20,975 nt of DNA from Bacteroidales bacterium. Lineage in GTDB: Bacteria > Bacteroidota > Bacteroidia > Bacteroidales > Bacteroidaceae. This document shows positions 6,724 to 14,944 of the stretch, in pieces. The position numbers and the translations under genes are program-made. Position 1 is the stretch's first letter. Each line of letters starts with the position of its first letter. The stretch spans positions 1 through 20,975 of the forward strand of contig SFFB01000033.1 of NCBI GenBank assembly GCA_004557035.1, read 5' to 3'. The notes under the pieces are model-generated. The model was not told the DNA's origin. It worked only from the letters and a program-made list of their open reading frames with translations, and did not search any database.

Positions 6724-9700
6724 TCAGCGCAAAATGACTTTACGGCCTGCCTGGAAGTAAACGCCTTTGGCGGGTTGGCTGACGCGCCGACCCGAGAGGT
6801 CGTACCAGGCGCCATAGTCGCCGTTGGCGGGTTGCAGGGCCGTCTGGCTGATGCCGTTGACTACGGTCTCGACGAGTTTGAAGGCATAGAGACAACCTGC
6901 GTCGGTGGTGTTGGTGCCGCCACCCCAGTTGAAGACTTTATAGCCGTTGCCGGCGTTGGTCTGGTTAAACTGAGCCTCGCCGCACACAATAATATATTGT
7001 CCCGTCTCACCCACCTCTTGCACGCTCCAGCCGGTCGAAGGCTGATTGGTGGTGAAGATGAGGGCGCTGTTGTTGGTCGTGTTGGGGGCTATGTAGCCGT
7101 CGATGGCTCTGTTTTTGATGTCAATGCTGCCGTCGGCACGTTTCACGAAAGCCCAAGTGGAGGCTGCCGTCGGCGTGGTCTCGCCCATGACGGGCTGGCC
7201 TGCGGCTACGGCTGTGGGATAACGGCTCTCACGGGCCGGAGTGTAAAACTGCATCCAGCAGATGGTGTCGCCGTCGGCCGTAGAAAGGATGGGCGAGGGC
7301 GGCATCTCTACCTCTTCCATGCGAAACTTGCAGCCTGCGTCGGTGGTGTTGGTGCCACTGCCCCAGTTGAAGAGTTGATAGCTTTGTGCGGCCTTGGTCT
7401 GGTTGAACTGCACCGAGCCCGATGTCACTTTGACGTAGCCCAAAGCGTCGGTCTCGCTGATGGTCCAGCCCGAAGTGGGGACGGTGGCGGTGAGCGTCAG
7501 GGCTGTGTTGTTGGCCGACGCGGGAGAGATGTAGAGGCCCTTGGACGAGAGGATGTAGAAAGTGCCGTCGGTGCGAGTCTGAAACTTCCACATGGCGGTC
7601 TTGCCTTTGGCGGTTTCGCCGGTGACGGCTTCCCCGGCAGCATGGGCCGTGATATAGCGGCCGTCACGCAACGGCGTGTTCATGGCATACCACACTTCGG
7701 CTTCGTCGGTCGAGGCTTTGGGCTGGTTGATGCCGGCCGTTTGGGCTTCCAAGAGGAGTGTGGCCAAGGCTTCGCGCAGAGCGTTTTGCTGTGCGGCACG
7801 AGCGTCGCCGTCGAGTGCCTGGGCGAGGGTGCCGCGAACTTGCTCGATCTGGGCATAAAGCGGCTCGGCCAGTTCGGGCTTATACCAACCCGGAGCATCA
7901 TTGAAGCTGGCGCGCAACACGGCGGCTACGCTGTCGCACACGGCGGCGGTGTTGTCGGCTTCGTCGTCAATGCATTTGGTGGCAGAGTAGCGGATGCCGT
8001 CGAGAGCGTTAACACCGGTAGTGTCGGTAAGGACGAAGGTGAACTGCCACTTGTCGCGGCCGGTGCCGCCCTTGTTGGCGTGGGGCAGTTTGAGGAACAC
8101 TTTGTTCCAGCCCTCTTTGAGTTCCACCTGCGTCACGGGACGGGCGGTGAGGTTTTCATTCTTCAGCCCCAGGGTGGCATTGTCTTGCGGAATGGAGGCA
8201 TCGGGCTGTTTCCATACCGGTGCAGGAATTTCGGCATCGTTGAGCCAGATGCGCGAACCGCGGCGGTCCCATTTGCCGGCCGGTGGAGCTGTCTCGCTGC
8301 CCGAGCGGCTGTAGGTGTAGAACTCAATCTGTGCGCCGGCCTTTTGGGCTTTGGGCGAATAGACGTAGGTCCAGGCGTAAGCGGTCTGGTTGTCGGCCGG
8401 TGCCGAGAAGAATGAGGGCACCGTGGGATGCCAGATGTGACGCAGGTAGATACCGGCGCCGGCAGCCGTGTGGCAACCATATTGCTGGCCTTCGTAGGTG
8501 AAGACGTCGGGCAGCACTTCGGCCTCTGACGTTTCGGGCGGGAACACTTTCGTGGGGTCTCCACCGTTGGGGAAGGCGTCGGTGATGCGCCAGCGCACGT
8601 TGGTCTGTTTCACGTAGGGGATGGGCACGTCGGCCAGCGAGTGAGCTTTGTGGAAGAGGAAGCGGCGCTCCCAGTCGGCAAACTCTTCATATTCGTCGCC
8701 GCCCACGGGCAGGGTGGTGCCGTCCACTTCGACATATTGCTTGCCACCACCACACCAGGCACGCTCGGCCGAGGCGAGGATGTTGGCGTAGATGTTGTTC
8801 ATCACCACAATGGCAGTGTCGTTGGGCGTCTTGGTGTCGTTCCATGCGGCACTGATGGTGCCGGCAATGTCGGCGGTGCCCTCCTGAGCGTAATAGATGT
8901 TGCTCTTGTAGATGCCCACCACGTCGGCATAGACATCAAAGTGGTTGGTGTAGTTATAGCGGCAGTCGATGTTGGGCAGCCCCTTGACCACTTTGCCCGA
9001 GGTGGCCCACATCTGAGTCATGTCGCACTGCTCGGCAGAAGGCGGTCCGGCCACAAGGCGGTTCCACATCACCACTTTTTTGCCTTTCCCACGCACGTAG
9101 TTGGCCATGATTTTCAAAAAGTCGGTATAAGTGATGGTCACCTCGTCGCCACCAATGTGGATGTATGGGGCATTGGGAAACACTTCCACCACCTCGTCGA
9201 GAATGTTCTTGAGGGCCTCGACGCCCTGGTCGGTTTGCATGGAGAAGCCCATGGCTTTGGTGAAGACGTCGCTGTGGCCCGGCATGTCGATTTCGGGGAT
9301 GACGGTCATGCCGCGCTCGGCAGCGTAAGCCTCAATCTCACGACAGTCGTCTTGGGTATAGTATTGGCCGGGATAGCGCGTCATGTTGGCATCGGCAGTG
9401 AGTTGCGGATAGGCTTTCACCTCAAAGCGCCAGGCGAGTTTCTCGGTCAGGTGCCAGTGGAACACGTTGACCTTGAAGCGGGCGAGGCGGTCAATCTCAG
9501 TCTTGAGTTCTTCGACGGGCAGAAATGAGCGACCCACGTCGTGCATGAAGCCGCGCACCTTGAAGGCGGGCCAGTCTGTCATGCTCAGGGCCTCGACGGC
9601 GGGTGTGCCGTCATAGCCTTCGGCCAACTGGCAGAGGGTTTGGGCAGCGCGTGTCACACCCAGCGGCGTCAGTGCCTTGATGGCAATGCGGTTTTCGGTC

Positions 9701-10041
9701 ACGTCGATGGCATAGGCCTCGTCGGGAAAGAGGGGGACATTGTGGTTGAAAGCCTTGTCGATGGTGTCGACGATGGCTACCTCAATCACGGCTGTGGCTG
9801 CATCAGCATCGGCCACGGCAACATTGCTTTCCGTGCAACCGGTCTCGGCGAGGAAGGCCTTGAGCATTTTGTTGTTGGTGGGGTCGTTGAGGGCCACTTC
9901 GCGGCCAAGTACAAAAGGCGAGCCATTTTTGGCCTGAATGTTTTTGGGTCGGGGAAGCAAATCCGAAATCTTAGCCTCTGAAGGTAAGACACAAGTCAAA
10001 GCCAATGCTGCGGCAAAGGCCAGTCGGGCAAGGTTTTTCAT
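6724..10041 (-). CDS. Secreted GH20 beta-N-acetylhexosaminidase with tandem C-terminal modules and T9SS-type tail
   Basis: This predicted exo-enzyme removes terminal GlcNAc or GalNAc from glycans by substrate-assisted catalysis. I chose ATG at 10041 (1105 residues) over the longer open frame from 10146, because it begins a signal peptide (MKNLARLAFAAALALTCVLPSEA). A GH20 N-terminal domain (to about 150) precedes the catalytic barrel at about 160-480 (VRGFMHDVGRSF, FHWHLTEKLAWRFEV, IPEIDMPGHSD), with the catalytic pair D299-E300 in HIGGDEV. A beta-sandwich-like region lies at about 515-680. Two homologous modules follow (about 780-910 and 925-1059), each with GRY/SRY, SGW, QFNQT and NWG-GTNTTDAGC motifs; they may be ricin-like carbohydrate-binding domains (inference). 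The final 35 residues (YDLSGRRV, then KGVYFQAGRKVILR) resemble a type IX secretion sorting domain. No evident terminator follows. Likely use: host mucin or other amino-sugar glycans. Confidence 0.93.
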   Translation of the reverse strand: MKNLARLAFAAALALTCVLPSEAKISDLLPRPKNIQAKNGSPFVLGREVALNDPTNNKMLKAFLAETGCTESNVAVADADAATAVIEVAIVDTIDKAFNHNVPLFPDEAYAIDVTENRIAIKALTPLGVTRAAQTLCQLAEGYDGTPAVEALSMTDWPAFKVRGFMHDVGRSFLPVEELKTEIDRLARFKVNVFHWHLTEKLAWRFEVKAYPQLTADANMTRYPGQYYTQDDCREIEAYAAERGMTVIPEIDMPGHSDVFTKAMGFSMQTDQGVEALKNILDEVVEVFPNAPYIHIGGDEVTITYTDFLKIMANYVRGKGKKVVMWNRLVAGPPSAEQCDMTQMWATSGKVVKGLPNIDCRYNYTNHFDVYADVVGIYKSNIYYAQEGTADIAGTISAAWNDTKTPNDTAIVVMNNIYANILASAERAWCGGGKQYVEVDGTTLPVGGDEYEEFADWERRFLFHKAHSLADVPIPYVKQTNVRWRITDAFPNGGDPTKVFPPETSEAEVLPDVFTYEGQQYGCHTAAGAGIYLRHIWHPTVPSFFSAPADNQTAYAWTYVYSPKAQKAGAQIEFYTYSRSGSETAPPAGKWDRRGSRIWLNDAEIPAPVWKQPDASIPQDNATLGLKNENLTARPVTQVELKEGWNKVFLKLPHANKGGTGRDKWQFTFVLTDTTGVNALDGIRYSATKCIDDEADNTAAVCDSVAAVLRASFNDAPGWYKPELAEPLYAQIEQVRGTLAQALDGDARAAQQNALREALATLLLEAQTAGINQPKASTDEAEVWYAMNTPLRDGRYITAHAAGEAVTGETAKGKTAMWKFQTRTDGTFYILSSKGLYISPASANNTALTLTATVPTSGWTISETDALGYVKVTSGSVQFNQTKAAQSYQLFNWGSGTNTTDAGCKFRMEEVEMPPSPILSTADGDTICWMQFYTPARESRYPTAVAAGQPVMGETTPTAASTWAFVKRADGSIDIKNRAIDGYIAPNTTNNSALIFTTNQPSTGWSVQEVGETGQYIIVCGEAQFNQTNAGNGYKVFNWGGGTNTTDAGCLYAFKLVETVVNGISQTALQPANGDYGAWYDLSGRRVSQPAKGVYFQAGRKVILR

Positions 10042-10082
10042 AGTGAGGTTTAAGGCGTTTTTAATTGATAGGACTATACAAC

Positions 10083-10094
10083 GGCAAATTTGCC
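10083..10094. promoter_or_regulatory. 12-bp palindrome upstream of hexosaminidase, possible operator
   Basis: GGCAAATTTGCC is a perfect palindrome starting 42 nt upstream of the chosen hexosaminidase start codon. A perfect dyad in this position is typical of an operator or activator site for a carbohydrate-responsive regulator, but no regulator gene is nearby. Function is inference only. Confidence 0.35.
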
Positions 10095-10412
10095 TATTTT
10101 TTTTCATTCGGCACCGCTTTGTCGCCACATTTTTCAAACGCCCCACGGCAGCGCTCAGACGGGACTCAGACGAGCCCGGCAGCCTTGTTCTTTCTCCCGG
10201 GCTTTCAATGACAAAACGCCGGCCGATTTAGACTTTTTGCTGCCTTGTTGGCATTTGTTTGCAATGGCTCAAAATTTTCTTTACAAACAGCGTTGAAATT
10301 CGTAACAGCTTTGTTGTTAGGTATATATGGCTTTCGGAAAATCTCAAAAGCCTTGCCGAAGCGTCTGAATGGCTATTTGTCATCCTCAAAAAAGTGGCGA
10401 GACGTTCTTGAA

Positions 10413-10454
10413 ATAAGGACAGTCTTCCCTGTCATAAGGACAGAAATTTCTGCC
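10413..10454. repeat. 21-bp direct tandem repeat with internal dyads
   Basis: Two units begin ATAAGGACAG exactly 21 bp apart (10413 and 10434). A degenerate third unit, ATAAGTCCC, begins at 10455, again in phase. Each unit carries an internal dyad: GACAG-N-CTGTC in the first and CAGAAATTTCTG in the second. The 21-bp period is two turns of B-DNA, so proteins bound to successive units would face the same side. It lies between the cell-shape operon terminator and the hexosaminidase gene. It may be a binding-site array or one copy of an interspersed intergenic repeat. Confidence 0.7.
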
Positions 10455-10480
10455 ATAAGTCCCGTAGCGCCCTGAAACAC

Positions 10481-10507
10481 AAAAAAAGAGGCCGCCGAGC
10501 GACCTCT
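10481..10507 (-). terminator. Rho-independent terminator ending the cell-shape operon
   Basis: On the minus strand AGAGG-T-CGC (10499-10507) pairs with GCG-G-CCTCT (10487-10495) with one mismatch, followed by a run of seven T. It lies about 75 nt after the stop codon at 10582. Confidence 0.85.
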
Positions 10508-10581
10508 CTCCTATTTCCTGCCTCAAAGATAAGGCTTATTGTGACTCTGAAAAAAGACAGCCGGCCCCGGTCTTGCCGCCA

Positions 10582-11061
10582 TCACTGTCCGCCGCCGGCA
10601 ATGGTCTTGCGGTTGCGGCAGCCTTCGTCATAGCCGCGGCGGTAGCCCTCGCGATAGTTGGCGGCATAGGTGTCGCGGGCCACGGCGGTGGTGTAAGGCG
10701 GTGCCGAGAGGCTCTCAGCATTGTTTTCGCGGCCCTGACTGCCGTCGTAGTAGCCATCCCAATAGCCGTCTTCGGCTCCGGCCTCTTCGGCTGTGCGCTG
10801 GTCGCGGTCGGGGGTGAGGCTCGCGTCGGTCTGATGCAGTGAGTCGCGCACCGCGGCGTCAACGTCGGCGGCCACGGTCGTGTCGGGCACGGCCATGCGT
10901 CCCTTCCCGTCGGGAATGTGTGCCGGTTGAGCGGCATTGTCGGCGTCAGACTGACCGGTGGGGCCGGTGATGCCTTTGAGCAGAAACAAGATGCCACAGG
11001 CCACGAGCAGCACGGCCAGATAGATAATCGTATGCGTGGAAGGTACGTTTTTTCTTGACAT
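10582..11061 (-). CDS. Membrane-anchored protein of unknown function downstream of rodA
   Basis: I do not recognise this family. From ATG at 11061 the product has 159 residues. A frame-consistent GTG at 11091 would add ten residues; I prefer the ATG because it places a short basic tail (MSRKNVPSTH) before the membrane segment. Residues 11-31 (TIIYLAVLLVACGILFLLKGI) form one transmembrane helix. The remainder is hydrophilic, acidic and low in complexity. Towards the C-terminus are tyrosine-glycine repeats (GYWDGYYDGSQG, then NYREGYRRGYDEGCRNRK), a GYxxG pattern. The gene starts 35 nt after the rodA stop and precedes the operon terminator, so it is probably co-transcribed with the cell-elongation genes. 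A role in envelope growth is inferred from position alone. Confidence 0.75.
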   Translation of the reverse strand: MSRKNVPSTHTIIYLAVLLVACGILFLLKGITGPTGQSDADNAAQPAHIPDGKGRMAVPDTTVAADVDAAVRDSLHQTDASLTPDRDQRTAEEAGAEDGYWDGYYDGSQGRENNAESLSAPPYTTAVARDTYAANYREGYRRGYDEGCRNRKTIAGGGQ

Positions 11062-11096
11062 AAGTTGTGTGAGTTTGAGATGAAACGACACGGCGG

Positions 11097-12566
11097 TCAG
11101 CGCTTTTTGGCCCGCAGACGGTCGCCGGCATCAATGCGCAAAAAGATGAAGAGCAAGAGGGTGAAGCCCCACAGCGACGAGCCGCCGTAGCTGAAGAAAG
11201 GCAGCGGAATGCCGATGACGGGCATCACGCCCATCACCATACCGACATTGATGAGCAGATGGAAAAACAAAATGCTGAGCACGCAGTAGCCATAGACTCG
11301 GCCAAACTTCGACGTTTGCCGCTCGGCCAGATGGACAAGTCGCAAGATGAGCGTCAAGAACAGCAGCAACACACCGGCTGATCCGATGAAGCCTTGCTCC
11401 TCGCCCACGGTGCAGAAGATGAAGTCGGTGTCTTGCTCGGGCACGTACTTGAGCTTGGTCTGCGTGCCGTTCATAAAGCCCTTGCCTTCAAGACCGCCCG
11501 AACCGATGGCGATTTTACTTTGGTTGACATTATATCCGGCGCCGGTGATGTTTTCTTCCATTCCAAGAAGCACCTTGACGCGAGTCTGCTGGTGGGGCTC
11601 AAGCACGTGGTTGAGCGTGTAGTCGGCCGTGTAGAGGAAGGCCGTAGACCCGATGGCGAAGACGGCAATGAAGACATAGCGGCCTATGCGCTCGCCTATG
11701 GACTGGTAGCCCAGATAGAGCGCCATGCCCACACAGACGGCCGTCTGAACCCAAGCCACGTCAAAAGGCACCACAAAGCGCGACACGAGCAGGGCCACCA
11801 ACGTGGCCACACCGCCCCACACGGCCATGCGACGCCAGTGGGGCGTGCGCGGCAGATAGACCGCCGAAAGAATGACCGTGAAAAGCCATATCATGAGCAA
11901 GACCACAAACTCGCCCACGGCGGTGTGGCTGTGGGGCAAAGCTATGGTGGAGAAGCGCACGCCAATGACGAAATAGGCAATGGCGGCCGTGGCGGTGAAC
12001 AAGATGGAGCCGGGCATGCCTTCACGGTAAAACATCAGGAAAAATGCCAGATAGACAAGAGCCGAACCCGTTTCGCGCTGCAACACAATAAGCACCATCG
12101 GTAGCAGAACAAGGCCGGCGGCTTTCATCAAATGCCGCATGTCGCTCAACACGCGCCCATAGCCCGACATAAACTTGGCTATGGCCAGCGCCGTGGCACA
12201 CTTGGCCAGCTCGGCAGGTTGCAGACTCACGGCTCCCAGACTAATCCAAGAGCGGGAGCCTTTGATGTCTTTGGCCAAAAAAGGCGTCACCACCAAGACT
12301 ATCATCATCAACCAGTAGACGGCGTCGGCAAGATTGTAATAATAGCGGTCGTCGGTCATCAATATGACAAAGGCCAACACGCCGGCACAGGCCATCCACA
12401 CAAGCTGCTTGCCCGTGCGCGTGTCCCAACTGAAATAGTCGGTGTCACCAATGTCGTGGGTGGCGCCGCAAATGCTGAACCACCCGAAAACGAGCAGGAG
12501 GATGTAGATGACCACGACCACCCAGTCTATCGTAAAGAGAGGATATTGATGGACCTTACCTGACAT
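11097..12566 (-). CDS. rodA: RodA, SEDS-family peptidoglycan glycosyltransferase
   Basis: RodA is the inner-membrane SEDS polymerase that makes glycan strands from lipid II, working with PBP2 in the elongasome. I chose ATG at 12566 (489 residues), which begins MSGKVHQYPLFTIDWVVVV, over the longer open frame that runs back into mrdA. About ten hydrophobic segments are visible. The residues known to be critical in Escherichia coli RodA are present: a glutamate in LGAVSLQPAE (E119) and an aspartate in VPEQDTDFIF (D381). The C-terminal signature GIPLPFFSYGGSSL is intact. The start codon overlaps the end of mrdA by 11 bp (12556-12566), pointing to translational coupling and balanced synthesis of the two partners. 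The stretch between the helices around residues 210-300 is somewhat longer than in Escherichia coli RodA. Confidence 0.97.
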   Translation of the reverse strand: MSGKVHQYPLFTIDWVVVVIYILLLVFGWFSICGATHDIGDTDYFSWDTRTGKQLVWMACAGVLAFVILMTDDRYYYNLADAVYWLMMIVLVVTPFLAKDIKGSRSWISLGAVSLQPAELAKCATALAIAKFMSGYGRVLSDMRHLMKAAGLVLLPMVLIVLQRETGSALVYLAFFLMFYREGMPGSILFTATAAIAYFVIGVRFSTIALPHSHTAVGEFVVLLMIWLFTVILSAVYLPRTPHWRRMAVWGGVATLVALLVSRFVVPFDVAWVQTAVCVGMALYLGYQSIGERIGRYVFIAVFAIGSTAFLYTADYTLNHVLEPHQQTRVKVLLGMEENITGAGYNVNQSKIAIGSGGLEGKGFMNGTQTKLKYVPEQDTDFIFCTVGEEQGFIGSAGVLLLFLTLILRLVHLAERQTSKFGRVYGYCVLSILFFHLLINVGMVMGVMPVIGIPLPFFSYGGSSLWGFTLLLFIFLRIDAGDRLRAKKR

Positions 12567-14397
12567 AGTCGCCGTATTTGATGTGTTGATGTTGCAGCTT
12601 TTCGGCCTTGGCTTTGGAACTCTCAGAGAGTTCGCCGTTAAGGTATTGCTCCATGATGAGCGACCCGATGGGTACGCCATAGACGGCACCAAAACCGCCG
12701 TTCTCAATATAGGCTACCACGGCTATACGCGGTTTGTCCATCGGGGCAAATCCCATGAACGCGGAGTGGTCGTGGCCGCGGTTTTGAGCAGTGCCGGTTT
12801 TGCCACAAACCTCATAGCCGGGAATGGCTGCGGCGTGGCACGTGCCGCTCACCACGGCCTTGCGCATACCGGCCACGGCATAATCATACCAACGGCGGTC
12901 CACCTTGGTGTAGTGGCGCTTGGTGTAGAGCGTGTCGATGACGCCGCCCTGGATGTTCTTGACCATATGAGGCACATAATAATAGCCGCGGTTGGCCACG
13001 GTGGCGGCGAGGTTGCATATCTGAAGGGGCGTGGCCGTGACCTCACCCTGGCCAATCGAGATGGAAATGACGGTGAGCGCGTTCCAACTGCCCTTGTAGT
13101 GGTCGTCGTAGTAGTCGGCATTGGGTATCATGCCACGCCGCTCACCCGGCAGGTCGATGCCGAGCTTATAGCCGAAGCCCATGGCCACAAGGTGGTTTTT
13201 CCAGCAGGTCATGGCGGCCTGTGTGGAGCCATACTTACCCTTGTTGCCAAACATGCGATAGAGGTTCCAGCAAAAGTAGGCGTTGCACGATGTGCCTATG
13301 GCCGGTACCAGCGGAATGGGCGAACTGTGGCCGTGGCAGCCGAGGTGAAGGCCTTTGTAATTAAAGCCGTGACTGCAGGGGAAGGCCACGTCGGGCGTGA
13401 TGCTACCCTCCTGAAGTCCCAAAAGGGCCTGGGTGATTTTGAATGTAGACCCCGGCGGATAGGTGCCCATTATGGCGCGGTTGAGCAAAGGTTTCATCGG
13501 GTCGGCAGCCAGGGCTTTGTGGTTTTTGCCGCGGTCGCGTCCCACCATCTGGCGAGGGTCGTAGGTGGGCGACGAGGCCATGCAGAGCACCTCGCCGGTG
13601 GAGGGCTCGATGGCTACGATGGCACCCAGTTTGCCCTCAAGCAGTCTCTCGGCCAAGGCTTGCAGTTCAAAGTCGACGCTCAGCGTGAGGTCGCGGCCCG
13701 GCACGGCGGCTTTGTCGTAGCGGCCGTCTTGATAGCGGCCCTGTGTGCGGCCGTGGACGTCGCGTAGCAGGATGTGCATGCCCTTTTCGCCGCGCAACAC
13801 GTCTTCATAGGCGCGCTCTATGCCCAGTTTGCCGATGTAGTCACCCCGACTGTAATAGGCGTCGGCGGCAATGTCTTGCTCGCTCACCTCGCCCACGTCG
13901 CCCAGGATGTGGGCACCGAGGCCGGTGGCGTAATGACGCACGGTGCGTCGCTCTGTCGAGAAACCCTTGAACTGATAGAGCCGCTCGTTGATGACGGCAA
14001 ATTCTTGTGCCGTGATTTGCGTGAGGAAGGGCTGCGGCGTGTAGCGCGAATAGCCTTGCTTCGTCTTGATTTCGGCCATACGCTGCGCGTAAAACTCTGG
14101 TGTGATGCCAATGGTGCGGCAAAACTCAAGCGTGTCGATGCCCTTTTGCTCGTTCATGGTCACCATAATATTATAGGAGGCCTCGTTATAGACAAGCAAC
14201 TTGCCGCGACGGTCGTAGATCAGTCCGCGGGCCGGAAACTGTATCTCCTTACGGAAGGCGTTGGAGTCGGCGTTTTTCTTGTAGTCGTCACTCATCAGCT
14301 GAAGCGAAAAAAGCCGCACCATATAGAGCACGACTACGCAGACGGCAATGCCGCCTATGACATATTTCCGGTTGCTGAAATTCGGTTCGCCTGACAT
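12556..14397 (-). CDS. mrdA: Penicillin-binding protein 2 (MrdA), peptidoglycan transpeptidase
   Basis: PBP2 is the class B transpeptidase that cross-links glycan strands made by RodA during side-wall growth; it is anchored in the inner membrane with the active domain in the periplasm. The product has 613 residues, typical for the family. One transmembrane helix (about residues 12-32, VIGGIAVCVVVLYMVRLFSL) is followed by the dimerisation or pedestal domain (to about 240) and the transpeptidase domain. All three active-site motifs are intact: S317-T-F-K320 (SxxK, catalytic serine), S370-C-N372 (SxN) and K533-T-G535 (KTG). Its end overlaps the rodA start by 11 bp; mreD ends 27 bp before it begins. 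No Shine-Dalgarno is apparent, as is common in Bacteroidetes. Confidence 0.97.
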   Translation of the reverse strand: MSGEPNFSNRKYVIGGIAVCVVVLYMVRLFSLQLMSDDYKKNADSNAFRKEIQFPARGLIYDRRGKLLVYNEASYNIMVTMNEQKGIDTLEFCRTIGITPEFYAQRMAEIKTKQGYSRYTPQPFLTQITAQEFAVINERLYQFKGFSTERRTVRHYATGLGAHILGDVGEVSEQDIAADAYYSRGDYIGKLGIERAYEDVLRGEKGMHILLRDVHGRTQGRYQDGRYDKAAVPGRDLTLSVDFELQALAERLLEGKLGAIVAIEPSTGEVLCMASSPTYDPRQMVGRDRGKNHKALAADPMKPLLNRAIMGTYPPGSTFKITQALLGLQEGSITPDVAFPCSHGFNYKGLHLGCHGHSSPIPLVPAIGTSCNAYFCWNLYRMFGNKGKYGSTQAAMTCWKNHLVAMGFGYKLGIDLPGERRGMIPNADYYDDHYKGSWNALTVISISIGQGEVTATPLQICNLAATVANRGYYYVPHMVKNIQGGVIDTLYTKRHYTKVDRRWYDYAVAGMRKAVVSGTCHAAAIPGYEVCGKTGTAQNRGHDHSAFMGFAPMDKPRIAVVAYIENGGFGAVYGVPIGSLIMEQYLNGELSESSKAKAEKLQHQHIKYGDYVR

Positions 14398-14424
14398 AAG
14401 GAGGATAGCAATACAAAAGTGTGC

Positions 14425-14931
14425 CTAACGGCTGCCGCGCAGGCGCTCAAAACACAAAACAAACACCAGCGTCAGCGCACTGCTCGAAGCAATCTGCAGA
14501 AGCAGGTCGGGCCAAAGCGAAAAGGTGAAGGCTTCAACGACAAAAAAGGCTGTGCAATGCAAGAGAATGGCAAAAAGGGCGTAGCGACTGAAAGGCCCCC
14601 ACTTCATGGCACTTGCTGAAGGCTCGGGGGCCTCGCCGTCGGTCTCGGCCGGCGAGAAAAGCGAGAGCAACAGGGGAACAAACAGACCGCATAGGCAAAG
14701 GGCCGACGCGGTGAGGCCAGGGGTGTTGCTGAAAATATCGAGCGCCAGACCAAAGGCAAAACCCGTCACGATGTAAAGCCATCGCGGCGTCGTGCCGGGC
14801 ATGATGATGAGCAGGTAGACATAGGGCATAGGAGTGGCATAGCCCCAAAGGTGGATGTGGTTAAATACCAGCACCTGCAGGAGCAGCAACGCTGCGGCCC
14901 AGCCTATTCTCGATAATATGGTCTGTAGCAT
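14425..14931 (-). CDS. mreD: MreD rod-shape-determining membrane protein
   Basis: MreD is an integral membrane component of the elongasome that links MreC and MreB to the PBP2-RodA pair. The product has 168 residues, the usual size. Roughly five hydrophobic segments are visible (for example AAALLLLQVLVFNHIHLWG, IVTGFAFGLALDIFSNTPGL and ALFAILLHCTAFFVVEAF). The motif GFAFGLALDIFSNTPGL matches the conserved G-x-x-x-D region of the MreD family. An acidic proline-rich loop (PAETDGEAPEPS) separates the central helices. It starts 13 nt after the mreC stop and ends 27 nt before mrdA, so the genes are almost certainly co-transcribed. Sequence conservation in MreD is low; identification rests on topology, the conserved motif and gene order. 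Confidence 0.93.
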   Translation of the reverse strand: MLQTILSRIGWAAALLLLQVLVFNHIHLWGYATPMPYVYLLIIMPGTTPRWLYIVTGFAFGLALDIFSNTPGLTASALCLCGLFVPLLLSLFSPAETDGEAPEPSASAMKWGPFSRYALFAILLHCTAFFVVEAFTFSLWPDLLLQIASSSALTLVFVLCFERLRGSR

Positions 14932-14944
14932 AGTGTGGTCTGGA

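Larger units (their letters stand above)
10042..10535. other. Intergenic region upstream of the hexosaminidase gene
   Basis: Within this 494-bp stretch are the hexosaminidase leader, a perfect 12-bp palindrome (10083-10094), a 21-bp tandem repeat (10413-10454, with a degenerate third unit to about 10463) and the terminator of the cell-shape operon (10481-10507). An open frame of 76 codons on the plus strand (10245-10475) has no recognisable protein content and ends inside the repeat, so I do not call it. I found no convincing promoter for the hexosaminidase gene. Confidence 0.65.

Noticed and set aside
6661..8415. A 584-codon open frame on the plus strand opposite the hexosaminidase gene
   Set aside because: It mirrors a well-supported GH20 gene. 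Its product is valine-glycine-rich without any motif, as expected from the antisense of GC-rich codons.
10245..10475. A 76-codon plus-strand open frame in the gap upstream of the hexosaminidase gene
   Set aside because: No ribosome-binding site or recognisable protein content, and it ends within the 21-bp tandem repeat.
12583..13767. A 394-codon plus-strand open frame opposite mrdA
   Set aside because: Antisense of a gene with all PBP2 active-site motifs; histidine-, valine- and glycine-rich translation typical of shadows.
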